The position numbers were made by a program, and so were the translations under genes. From Silvimonas iriomotensis (lineage in GTDB: Bacteria > Pseudomonadota > Gammaproteobacteria > Burkholderiales > Chitinibacteraceae): a stretch of DNA of 64,000 nucleotides. Numbering within the stretch: position 1 is the first letter of the stretch; the number at the start of each line of letters is the position of its first letter. The DNA is taken from positions 551,169 through 615,168 of the forward strand of contig NZ_BMLX01000001.1 of NCBI RefSeq assembly GCF_014645535.1, in the 5' to 3' direction. Shown one piece after another: positions 56,643-64,000 of the stretch. The notes beneath the pieces were generated by a model. The model worked only from the letters and a program-made list of their open reading frames with translations. It was not told the DNA's origin and did not search any database.

Positions 56643-57932
56643 ATGAATAAAATCAAAGGCATGCGCTGGTGGATGGTGGGGTTGGTCACCGCGGGGCTGA
56701 TTGTCAACTATCTGGCCCGCAACACGCTGTCGGTGGCTGCACCTACCATGATGGAGGAGATGCATTTCACCGCCAAAGAGTACTCATGGATCGTGGTCTC
56801 CTGGCAGATCTGTTACGCCTTTATGCAGCCCGTTGCCGGTTACGTGCTCGATACCATCGGTACCAAGATGGGTTTTGCCATTTTTGCACTGGCCTGGTCG
56901 GTGGCTTGTGCTGGCGCTGCCATGGCAACGGGCTGGCAAAGCCTGGCGTTCATGCGCGGCTTGCTGGGGCTTAGTGAAGCGGCGGGGATCCCGGCGGGGG
57001 TGAAAGCCACCACCGAATGGTTCCCGGCCAAAGAGCGCTCGGTCGCCATTGGCTGGTTCAACATCGGTTCTTCCATTGGCGCCTTGTGCGCGCCGCCGCT
57101 GGTGGTCTGGTCCATCCTGCACGGCAGCTGGGAGTGGGGCTTCGTGATCGTGGGTGGTCTGGGCATCATCTGGACCGGTCTGTGGATGTGGCTGTACAAG
57201 CACCCCAAAGACCAGAAGCATCTGTCCAATGAAGAGCGCGATTACATCCTGGCCGGTCAGGAAGCCAAGTACGCCGAAGCCAGCACCAAAAAGGCATCGT
57301 GGAAAGAAATCCTGCGTAACCGTGACTTCTGGTCCATTGGTATCCCGCGTTTCCTGTCTGAACCGGCATGGCAAACCTTCAATGCCTGGATTCCGCTGTA
57401 CATGGCGACTGAACGCCACATGAACCTGAAAGAGATCGCCCTGTTTGCCTGGTTGCCATTCCTGGCTGCCGATATCGGCTGCGTGCTGGGTGGTTATCTG
57501 AGCCCGCTGTACCACAAGTATTGCAAGGTCTCGCTGTTCACTTCCCGCAAGATGGTCATGGTGACCGGTTCGCTGTGCATGATCGGCCCGGCTTGTGTCG
57601 GCCTGGTTGCCAGCCCGTACGCTGCAATTGCGCTCTTGTGTGTTGGCGGCTTTGCCCACCAGACCCTTTCTGGCGCGCTGTATGCCATTACGTCGGACGT
57701 GTTCGGCAAGAACGAAGTGGCGACCGCCACCGGTCTGGGCGGCATGTTCGGTTACCTGGGCGCCACCTTGTTCACCCTGGTGTTTGGCGTGCTGGTAACG
57801 CAAATCGGTTACAGCCCGCTGTTTGTGGTGCTGGCGTTCTTTGACATCGTTGCGGCCGTGATTGTCTGCCTGCTGGCCCGTGAACGTGTGATTGTGACCC
57901 AGGCACCGGTCGGCGCTGTTGCCACTGCCTGA
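56643..57932 (+). CDS. exuT: Hexuronate transporter (ExuT-like, MFS anion:cation symporter)
   Basis: 429 residues, twelve hydrophobic segments. Begins MNKIKGMRWWMVGLVTAGLIVNYLARNTLSVAAPTM. The ACS-family landmarks GYVLDTIGTKMGFAIFA, GLLGLSEAAGIPAGVKATTEWFPAKERSVAIGWFNIGSSIGALCAPPLVVW are as in E. coli ExuT, the galacturonate/glucuronate carrier. Proton-coupled import across the inner membrane is expected. ATG 56643 with GAAGGA before it; an in-frame GTG 18 bases upstream is less likely. Neighbours (porin, polygalacturonase) support galacturonate as substrate. Confidence 0.88.
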   Translation: MNKIKGMRWWMVGLVTAGLIVNYLARNTLSVAAPTMMEEMHFTAKEYSWIVVSWQICYAFMQPVAGYVLDTIGTKMGFAIFALAWSVACAGAAMATGWQSLAFMRGLLGLSEAAGIPAGVKATTEWFPAKERSVAIGWFNIGSSIGALCAPPLVVWSILHGSWEWGFVIVGGLGIIWTGLWMWLYKHPKDQKHLSNEERDYILAGQEAKYAEASTKKASWKEILRNRDFWSIGIPRFLSEPAWQTFNAWIPLYMATERHMNLKEIALFAWLPFLAADIGCVLGGYLSPLYHKYCKVSLFTSRKMVMVTGSLCMIGPACVGLVASPYAAIALLCVGGFAHQTLSGALYAITSDVFGKNEVATATGLGGMFGYLGATLFTLVFGVLVTQIGYSPLFVVLAFFDIVAAVIVCLLARERVIVTQAPVGAVATA

Positions 57933-58030
57933 TTGATTTGCCGGATGCCGGCCCGGGCGGTAGTGCACCCCGGTCCGGCGGACAGGAACAAGGCGTGATC
58001 TGCTGCATCTGAACGCCTGAAGCTCAAACA

Positions 58031-58043
58031 AATACCTGGTATT
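58031..58043. promoter_or_regulatory. Palindrome between exuT and the porin gene
   Basis: AATACC-T-GGTATT, perfect 6-bp arms with one central base, 130 bp before the porin start. Candidate operator; its shape differs from the sites upstream of exuT. Confidence 0.35.
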
Positions 58044-58049
58044 GCTTTT

Positions 58050-58077
58050 TTTCCGCCAGCCTGGCGGAAAGGGACTT
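58050..58077 (+). terminator. Terminator after exuT
   Basis: TTTCCGCCAG (58050-58059) and CTGGCGGAAA (58061-58070) form a near-continuous inverted repeat; GGGACTTTTT follows and a T7 run precedes, so it may act in both directions. Confidence 0.65.
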
Positions 58078-58174
58078 TTTACGCCCGCATTTTGCAATCA
58101 GACCAATCAATTGCGAATGAATTGCAGTACTACAAGGCCGAATGAATCGGCGTTTTAAAATGGGGAGTATCACA

Positions 58175-59458
58175 ATGGAAAGAAGTGGCAATTTCAGAGT
58201 GAAAGCCATGCTGCTGGCTGGCGCATCGGTTTTCAGTTGTATCTGTGCTCCGGCGTTTGCCGATGTGAGCCAGGCCATGAAAGACCTGGATATTCAAACC
58301 ACCATTTATGGTTTTCTGAATGGCCAGATTGAATCGGTTCAGGCTGAAGGTGGCGCTACGCCATATAATTCGCGTGGCCGTGTTTCTGATGGCAATTCCC
58401 GCCTTGGATTTTCCGGCTCTATTGGCATTAACCAGTACGCCAGAGGGATCTGGCAACTGGAAGGTGGCCTGAATAACTTTGAAAATGGTGGCGTGAATGA
58501 CCAGGGTAGTTCCGCTACGCTGGAATCGCGCAATACATTCATTGGTATTGACGACACCCGCTTTGGTCGCCTGATTGCCGGTAACAATGATTCGGCGTAT
58601 CGCAGCCTGGTGGGTTCCGGCGGTGAACTGGGCGGTAACCTGGGTCTGACTTCGCACGGCCTTGACGTTCTGAACAATACCTCGGCCCAGATGACCGGTA
58701 ACGCCAACAGCATCTTCAGCCGTGGCGAAGCCCGCTACAAGAACTCCGTGCATTACACCTCGCCGGTGTGGGCAGGCTTTCAGGCCGCGGCCTCTTACGG
58801 GTTTGACGAGAACGAAAGCAACGGCGGCAATCGTGGCCGTTACTCGCTGGCAGCCAAATACGGCATTGGCGGCTTTGAAATTGGCGCCGGGTATGATCGC
58901 CAGGCCAATACCGGTGTGCTGACCGATAACCTGAGTGCCGGTTATGGTTTCCAGACTGGCGCGGTCAATAACGTCGATACTTATTTTTACAAGCTCGTTG
59001 CCTCGTACAAATTCCCGACCAAAACCTATGTGGGTGTCGGTTATGAAGTAGCCAATTACGGTTATTCGCAATTCATACCGGCCAGCGGCACCAATCTGTA
59101 TCCGTCCACAACGCTGGGCAAAATGAAACAGAATGGCTGGATGATTTCTGCTGCACAGGATATTGGCGAAAACATTTCCTTGATGGCCGGTTATTCAAAA
59201 CTGGGCAAGCTTGATGATGCCACTTATGCCAATCCGGAAGATTACGAAGCCACGCAATGGTCGGTCGGCGCCATGTACAAGTTCAATGATTACTTGTCCA
59301 CTTATGTTTATTACACCGATATCAATAACAAGTCCCAGCAAAGCGTGAATCTGGGACAAGCGCCGATTTACAGCAACAACTCGGGAACCAGCAGCGCCTA
59401 TCTGGCCCCGGGTGATAGCCCGCGCGCATTTGGTGTTGGCCTGATCGCGCACTTCTGA
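58175..59458 (+). CDS. Gram-negative general porin
   Basis: 427 residues, betaproteobacterial porin (Porin_4). Signal peptide MERSGNFRVKAMLLAGASVFSCICAPAFA with cleavage before DVSQ. Sixteen-strand trimeric barrel pattern: TTIYGFLNGQIESV, SRLGFSGSIGINQYARGIWQLEGGL, SRNTFIGIDDTRFGRLIAGNNDSAYRSL (the constriction-loop region), and C-terminal FGVGLIAHF ending in Phe. Start ATG 58175, with GGGAG ten bases before it; an earlier ATG at 58142 lacks one. Placement between hexuronate transporter and polygalacturonase suggests passage of oligogalacturonates, unproven. Confidence 0.9.
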   Translation: MERSGNFRVKAMLLAGASVFSCICAPAFADVSQAMKDLDIQTTIYGFLNGQIESVQAEGGATPYNSRGRVSDGNSRLGFSGSIGINQYARGIWQLEGGLNNFENGGVNDQGSSATLESRNTFIGIDDTRFGRLIAGNNDSAYRSLVGSGGELGGNLGLTSHGLDVLNNTSAQMTGNANSIFSRGEARYKNSVHYTSPVWAGFQAAASYGFDENESNGGNRGRYSLAAKYGIGGFEIGAGYDRQANTGVLTDNLSAGYGFQTGAVNNVDTYFYKLVASYKFPTKTYVGVGYEVANYGYSQFIPASGTNLYPSTTLGKMKQNGWMISAAQDIGENISLMAGYSKLGKLDDATYANPEDYEATQWSVGAMYKFNDYLSTYVYYTDINNKSQQSVNLGQAPIYSNNSGTSSAYLAPGDSPRAFGVGLIAHF

Positions 59459-59505
59459 TTTCCCGGCGCATTCGCGCCAGAAAGCAATCACCGTGGCATA
59501 CCCCG

Positions 59506-59530
59506 GTACGGTTTTTCCGTACCGCAGGGA
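59506..59530 (+). other. Hairpin between porin and polygalacturonase genes
   Basis: GGTACGG-TTTTT-CCGTACC at about 59506-59524, followed by GCAGGGAG with no U-tract. A possible weak terminator or processing site between the two genes; the surrounding 168 bp also has short GC-rich stems. Confidence 0.4.
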
Positions 59531-59626
59531 GCGGCTTGCCGCTCGCCAGCCGGTGTTTGGCCAAAACAACGATGAAACCACGGGCAGTTGCGTACAGCGA
59601 AGGCCCGGTTCCGGAGAAGTCAAATC

Positions 59627-61948
59627 ATGAAAATGAACGCATCCAGAGCGCTGTTGCAGCGCTGGAAAGGGGCGGCGGCCCTGACTTGTGCAATGGCCGC
59701 AACTGCTATTGCCATGACCGCGTGCGGCGGCGGTAGTGATAACGCCAATGCCAACAGCTATTCGTCCGACAAGCCGTTCCAGGTTGGTACGGTCAGCTAT
59801 GACGCCAATCTGCCGCCAGAGCCGACGCTGCCGACGGACACCCAGGTGTGTGCCACCCTGTACGCACAGCCCAATACCATTGGCTCTAACCAGGTGCCAA
59901 TCGTCAGCCGTCCTGATGGCTCGCTGCCACCGGAAGCAGATCCGTCCACCTCGGGTGCCGGTGTCGCAACCACCACATCCAACCCGGATCAGGCGCGTAT
60001 CCAGGCTGCACTGAACGCTTGCGGTGCCTCGGTTGACGCAGAAGTCGGCGCCAGGATCCAGGCCGCTGATGCCGCCGCGACTGCAGCGCAAACCCTGGCC
60101 AACGCCCAGGTCACGCTGCGCCAGTACGATTACGCCAAGCAAGCCTATACCACCACGCAAATGGCACAGAACATTGCCGGTGCAACGGGTGAAGAACTGG
60201 CCAAGCCGACCTACAGAGCGTCCAAGTTTGCCGTGCGCCTTGTGGTCAGCCAGGGGGCTGATGGCTCTAACGGCTTTATCAGCGGCCCGCTGACGCTGCC
60301 GTCGGGCGTGACCTTGTGGATCGACAAGGGCGTGACGCTCTACGCCTCGCGCGATGTCATGACCTATCTGGCCGGGACCAGCACCTATTGCGGCAACACC
60401 GCAGTGAGCGCGACCAAGGCCGGTAGCTCCAGCAACTGTCTGGCCCTGATCAACGGTAACAACCTGGTGAACTCTGCCGTGATGGGTGATGGCCGTATCG
60501 ATAGCCGTGCTTACTCGGAAATCGTCACGTCCAACAAGCTCTATCCGTTGATGAAAGTGGACATGACGTGTTCCAACACCTACGCCTCCTACGCGATCGG
60601 TGCGCAAGCTACCAACGGCACTTCTTGCGACAACGGTGGCACGGTTGTGGATACCAAGTCTTCCGCCCGCAACATGACCTGGTGGGATCTGGCTTATCTG
60701 GGCAACATGGTGCAGAACGGCACGACCGGCGCTGGCTCGCAGTCCAACTTCCGCATGATGGTGTTCAACTACGCCAAGAACCTGACGCTGTATCGCATTA
60801 CCCTGAACAACAGCGCCAACTTCCACGTGGTACCAAGCGGTGTTGACGGCCTGACCGTGTGGGGCGTGAAGGTACAAACCCCGACGCTGGCCGCGTTTGC
60901 CAACCCGGCTGGTAACGGTAACCCGCTGTATACCGGCGCCACCTTCACTGAAGACAACGTCAAGAACACCGACGCGTTTGATCCGGGTTCGGCCAGCAAG
61001 GCGACGCAAGTGGCCCTGGTGACCAGCGGCAGCAACACGGTGACCACGCCTGTCAGCGGCGGTACTTCGACCATCGCATCGACCACCACCTCTTCCAGCA
61101 CCGGCAAGATCTCGTTTGACGGCTATCTGAAGAACTTCGTGTTCGTGTTCAACCACGTCAGCACCGGCGACGATGACATCGCACTGAAGGGCAGCAACAA
61201 CCCGACGCCTGGTTCGACCTACGTCGGCCCGCTGGGTAACAGCCTGTTTGCCATCGACGGTAACCGTGATGTTCGTTCCGATCGCAAGTGGGGCATCATC
61301 ATCGCCCACAACCACATCTACTGGGGTCATGGTATCTCGATCGGTAGCGAAACCAACTCCGGTGTGACCAACGTGCAGGTGTACGACAACTCGTTCGAAG
61401 GTTCTGAAGAAGGTCTGCGTATCAAGTCCGACTATGCGCGTGGCGGTGAAGTCAGCAACATCACCTACACCAATATTTGTATCAAGAACGCGCAAAACGC
61501 CTTGCTGTTCACCCCGTACTACAGCACCAAGGCACTGCCGACCATTACGCAAAACGGTGTGACGTATACCAAGTACCTGGACCCGAACTTCCATGACATC
61601 ACGTTGAACAACGTGCGCATCATGGGTACTTCGAACGCCAAGCTGCAGGGTTTTGCAGCCAACACCGGTGGCTCTGGCAATGCGCAACTGCCGCTGACCA
61701 TGACGCTGAACAACGTGGTTGCTGACAACGCATCGGCCGTCACCATGAGCGCCATGTCGGATGCCAACCTGACCATCAAGGGCGTCAACCTGCCGATCTT
61801 TGGCAGCACTTCGGACAACGTGACGGTGAATGGCCAGGTTACGCAAGCCGTTGACCCGAGCAAGGTTGTCGATTGCAGCAACGCCTTCGTCGACTTCCCG
61901 GCCATTGGTCAATCCAACCTGTTTGGCTCTACCTGGGCTTCCCAGTAA
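59627..61948 (+). CDS. Glycoside hydrolase family 28 polygalacturonase, predicted lipoprotein
   Basis: 773 residues; hydrolyses alpha-1,4-galacturonan (pectin backbone). Signal sequence with lipobox MTAC and Cys33 followed by GGGSDN, so it is probably lipid-anchored. GH28 catalytic set: NTD (447-449), GDD (514-516), GHG with His568, and RIK (598-600). Distance NTD to GDD is 66, against about 21 in classical enzymes, because of a Ser/Thr/Gly-rich insert (about 460-500, TTTSSSTG). N-terminal region (35-240) carries a helical, Ala/Gln-rich part not usual in GH28. Large exo-acting bacterial enzymes are the nearest kind. Start ATG 59627, GGAGA upstream. Confidence 0.93.
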   Translation: MKMNASRALLQRWKGAAALTCAMAATAIAMTACGGGSDNANANSYSSDKPFQVGTVSYDANLPPEPTLPTDTQVCATLYAQPNTIGSNQVPIVSRPDGSLPPEADPSTSGAGVATTTSNPDQARIQAALNACGASVDAEVGARIQAADAAATAAQTLANAQVTLRQYDYAKQAYTTTQMAQNIAGATGEELAKPTYRASKFAVRLVVSQGADGSNGFISGPLTLPSGVTLWIDKGVTLYASRDVMTYLAGTSTYCGNTAVSATKAGSSSNCLALINGNNLVNSAVMGDGRIDSRAYSEIVTSNKLYPLMKVDMTCSNTYASYAIGAQATNGTSCDNGGTVVDTKSSARNMTWWDLAYLGNMVQNGTTGAGSQSNFRMMVFNYAKNLTLYRITLNNSANFHVVPSGVDGLTVWGVKVQTPTLAAFANPAGNGNPLYTGATFTEDNVKNTDAFDPGSASKATQVALVTSGSNTVTTPVSGGTSTIASTTTSSSTGKISFDGYLKNFVFVFNHVSTGDDDIALKGSNNPTPGSTYVGPLGNSLFAIDGNRDVRSDRKWGIIIAHNHIYWGHGISIGSETNSGVTNVQVYDNSFEGSEEGLRIKSDYARGGEVSNITYTNICIKNAQNALLFTPYYSTKALPTITQNGVTYTKYLDPNFHDITLNNVRIMGTSNAKLQGFAANTGGSGNAQLPLTMTLNNVVADNASAVTMSAMSDANLTIKGVNLPIFGSTSDNVTVNGQVTQAVDPSKVVDCSNAFVDFPAIGQSNLFGSTWASQ

Positions 61949-61993
61949 TCCAGAGCACTGCGCGCGTCACCCCGTGGCGGTGGCGCGCTTCTC

Positions 61994-62024
61994 AACCTCC
62001 CGGCAATGCCGGGAGGTTGTTCTT
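61994..62024 (+). terminator. Terminator after the polygalacturonase gene
   Basis: AACCTCCCGGC (61994-62004), loop AAT, GCCGGGAGGTT (62008-62018), followed by GTTCTT. An 11-bp stem. Confidence 0.8.
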
Positions 62025-62093
62025 CCCGATCACAGCTTGTTGACCCGATCCGGTTTGCCTGTGCAACCGTCAGCCTGATCCGGTCAGCGATGC

Positions 62094-62107
62094 TGGCATG
62101 TATGCCA
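62094..62107. promoter_or_regulatory. Palindrome before the triosephosphate isomerase gene
   Basis: TGGCAT-GT-ATGCCA, 6-bp arms, about 50 bp before the start. Candidate operator for the tpiA-fbp unit. Confidence 0.35.
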
Positions 62108-62155
62108 ATCGCATAGACATTTGCAGCGTTTTAACGGCCCTAACAGGACAGGGAA

Positions 62156-62980
62156 ATGGCTGAAATGAAAAAAGGACCGCTGTCGGCTTTCACAAGAAGC
62201 CCGAACAAAGCGGCCAATGTGCTACCGGTCCAGCCCGCACGCCAGCGGCTGGTTATCGGGAACTGGAAGATGCATGGCGATCTGGATTTATGCCTGGAAA
62301 CCGTCAGTGTGCTGGCGGACGTCGTGGTGCCTCAGGTTGCGCTGGTGTTGTGCCCGCCCGCACCTTACCTGGGCGAGATACGGCGTCTGGCGCAAGGCAC
62401 GCGGCTGGCTATGAGTGCGCAGAACGTGGCCGAGTTGTCTGGCGGCGAGCGGACCGGCGAATGGTCTGCCCGCATGCTGGCAGAGATCGGCTGCAGCTAC
62501 GCCATTGTCGGGCATTCAGAGCGGCGGCGGCATCACCTGGAGTGCGATCAGCTGACGGCAGCCAAGGCCCAGGCGTGCCTGGATGCCGGGATCACGCCCG
62601 TGGTGTGCATTGGTGAAAGCCGGCTGGAGCGCGACAACCAGCTTACGGAACACATCCTCTCGCGGCAGTTGCGCCATCTGGTCGAGATCCCGGGCTGGCG
62701 TGAGGTGGTGGTGGCCTATGAACCGGTCTGGGCCATAGGCACGGGCACGGCGGCCACGCCGGATGAAGCCCAGGCCGCGCACGCGTTTATCCGCGCTTGC
62801 CTTGCTGAAACCGACCCCGTTGCCGCGGGCGAAATCAGCGTGCTGTACGGCGGCAGTGTCAGCGAACACAACGCGGCGGCGCTGTTTGCGATGCCGGATG
62901 TCGATGGCGCCCTGGTGGGGCGCGCATCGCTGTCGCCGCAGGCGCTGTCCCGCATCTACAAGGCAGCAGTGCGCTCCTGA
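62156..62980 (+). CDS. tpiA: Triosephosphate isomerase, with N-terminal extension
   Basis: Interconverts dihydroxyacetone phosphate and glyceraldehyde-3-phosphate. 274 residues, about 28 more than usual at the start (MAEMKKGPLSAFTRSPNKAAN...), then the canonical RLVIGNWKMHG with Lys38, YAIVGHSERR with His120, and AYEPVWAIGTG with Glu189, and YGGSVSEHNA for the phosphate. All catalytic residues are present. Its setting next to pectin genes and fbp, not the usual secG/nuo neighbourhood, suggests a dedicated second copy, but other copies cannot be seen here. The 30-base gap to fbp suggests one operon. Confidence 0.93.
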   Translation: MAEMKKGPLSAFTRSPNKAANVLPVQPARQRLVIGNWKMHGDLDLCLETVSVLADVVVPQVALVLCPPAPYLGEIRRLAQGTRLAMSAQNVAELSGGERTGEWSARMLAEIGCSYAIVGHSERRRHHLECDQLTAAKAQACLDAGITPVVCIGESRLERDNQLTEHILSRQLRHLVEIPGWREVVVAYEPVWAIGTGTAATPDEAQAAHAFIRACLAETDPVAAGEISVLYGGSVSEHNAAALFAMPDVDGALVGRASLSPQALSRIYKAAVRS

Positions 62981-63010
62981 GCGCGGATGGTCATGTCAGA
63001 CAGGTGAATC

Positions 63011-64000
63011 ATGAGTATCAATCTTTCTACTTTCATTGCAACTGAATGCGCGTCCGATGATCGTCATCCGGTGGCGCTTTACCAGTTGATCCATCAGGTG
63101 GCCATGTGCTGCCGCACCATTGCAGCGGCGGTGGACCGCAGCGCGCTGGCCGGGACCACCGGCAGTGCGGGGGTCGATAACGTGCAGGGCGAAGAGCAGA
63201 AAAAGCTCGACATCATCGCCAACGATATCTTGCTGACCGGCACGCGTGAACACGTGGCGCTGGCCGCGCTGGCCTCGGAAGAAATGGCGCGTATCAGCCG
63301 CACCAGCCAGGAGCGCACGGCAGGGCAGTACTTGTTGCTGTTTGATCCGCTGGATGGATCGTCCAATGTCGATATCAACGCCCCGGTCGGCACCATTTTT
63401 TCGATCCTCAAATGCCCTGGTGCGCGCGTTGCCGCCACCGAGGCCGACTTTTTGCAACCTGGCTCTGAACAAGTCTGCGCCGGCTACGCCATTTACGGCC
63501 CGGCCACCATGCTGGTGCTGACTACGGGTGACGGCACGCATGGCTTCACGCTGGAGCGCACGACCGGCGAGTTCATCCTTACCCATCCGCGCATGGCCAT
63601 CCCGCGCCAGACGCGCGAGTTCGCCATTAACACCGCCAATACCCGGCATTGGGAAAGCCCGGTCAAGCGCTATGTACAGGAATGCATGGCCGGCACCCAC
63701 GGCCCGCGCCAGCAGGATTTCAACATGCGCTGGGTGGCGGCCATGGTGGCCGATGTCCACCGCATCTTGCTGCGTGGCGGCGTGTTCCTGTACCCGCAAG
63801 ATGCCCGCGAAGTCAGCCGCTTTGGCAAGTTGCGGCTGCTGTATGAAGCCAACCCGATGTCCATGCTGGTGGAGCAGGCCGGCGGCAAAAGCAGCACCGG
63901 GCACGAGCGCGTGATGGATATCCAGCCGCACACATTGCACCAGCGCACGCCGGTCATGCTGGGCTCACGCGATGAGGTGGAACGCCTCGAAAACTATCAC
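63011..64000 (+). CDS. fbp: Fructose-1,6-bisphosphatase class I (3' end beyond window)
   Basis: Gluconeogenic enzyme that dephosphorylates fructose-1,6-bisphosphate. The frame runs open from ATG 63011 through the window end (330 codons). Motifs: [46 protein letters not shown] (metal-binding and phosphatase core), [16 protein letters not shown], and [24 protein letters not shown] just before the ATG. The final residues [12 protein letters not shown] are near the expected end (family about 335), so little is missing. Probable operon with tpiA. Confidence 0.95.
   Translation, partial: MSINLSTFIATECASDDRHPVALYQLIHQVAMCCRTIAAAVDRSALAGTTGSAGVDNVQGEEQKKLDIIANDILLTGTREHVALAALASEEMARISRTSQERTAGQYLLLFDPLDGSSNVDINAPVGTIFSILKCPGARVAATEADFLQPGSEQVCAGYAIYGPATMLVLTTGDGTHGFTLERTTGEFILTHPRMAIPRQTREFAINTANTRHWESPVKRYVQECMAGTHGPRQQDFNMRWVAAMVADVHRILLRGGVFLYPQDAREVSRFGKLRLLYEANPMSMLVEQAGGKSSTGHERVMDIQPHTLHQRTPVMLGSRDEVERLENYH

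Noticed and set aside
59195-61912. Open frame of 905 codons on the minus strand, antisense to the porin end and polygalacturonase
   Set aside because: Composition artefact of a GC-rich gene on the other strand; the product is Arg/Val/Gly/His-rich with no motif, and the plus strand carries a full GH28 active site.

Overview
The window is a 64 kb piece of a GC-rich (about 60 percent by eye) Gram-negative chromosome. Single-copy housekeeping genes (glnS, hemE, priA, glnB, tig, clpPX, lon, hupB, ppiD, ubiD, lysA, alaS, recA-recX), type II secretion genes, outer-membrane proteins and glcDEF point to a betaproteobacterium. The tig-clpP-clpX-lon-hupB-tRNA-ppiD order and the protein sequences suggest Neisseriales (Chromobacteriaceae/Chitinibacteraceae relatives). 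That placement is inferred from protein feel, not from a search. I see no insertion sequence, prophage, integron or CRISPR array, and base composition looks even throughout.

Layout. 1-5 kb: the end of glnS, a small secreted protein, hemE and priA, with an AT-rich, DnaA-box-bearing gap before priA. 5-7.8 kb, minus strand: gspL-gspM-gspN of a type II secretion system, then the P-II gene glnB. 8-17 kb, plus strand: tRNA-Leu, trigger factor, ClpP, ClpX, Lon, HU, tRNA-Val, tRNA-Asp and PpiD, a protein-folding and proteolysis block. 17-30 kb: mixed metabolism (enoyl-CoA hydratase, dienelactone-hydrolase-like protein, hexose-6-phosphate mutarotase, UbiD, a DUF1992 protein, a lone CheR, a DJ-1 protein, MdtD-like efflux, a hydroxyacid dehydrogenase, GltS, LysA). 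30-40 kb: alaS, a Bcr-type exporter, two LysR regulators (one divergent from a small redox pair), recX-recA and dadA. 41-49 kb: envelope and periplasmic proteins and a four-gene sulfur operon headed by a BigR/SqrR-type ArsR repressor. 49-56 kb: an orphan amino-acid-binding protein, a metallophosphoesterase, and a DJ-1/PfpI gene directly in front of glcDEF. 56-64 kb: a pectin/hexuronate block of ExuT-type transporter, porin, GH28 polygalacturonase lipoprotein, triosephosphate isomerase and fructose-1,6-bisphosphatase (cut by the window end).

How they fit. The last block can be read as one pathway: depolymerise pectin outside, pass oligomers through a porin, import galacturonate by ExuT, and return the resulting triose phosphate to hexose through TPI and FBPase. 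The PfpI-glcDEF unit could take glyoxal to glycolate to glyoxylate. The sulfur operon has its putative operator exactly filling the space between -35 and -10, with the repressor's two sensing cysteines 66 residues apart as in SqrR and BigR. recA carries a palindrome of the GAAC-N4-GTTC kind in its promoter instead of the usual proteobacterial SOS box. No wholly new system is obvious. The most unexpected non-coding signals are the hemE-priA DnaA-box module, the recA operator and the tandem sites upstream of exuT.
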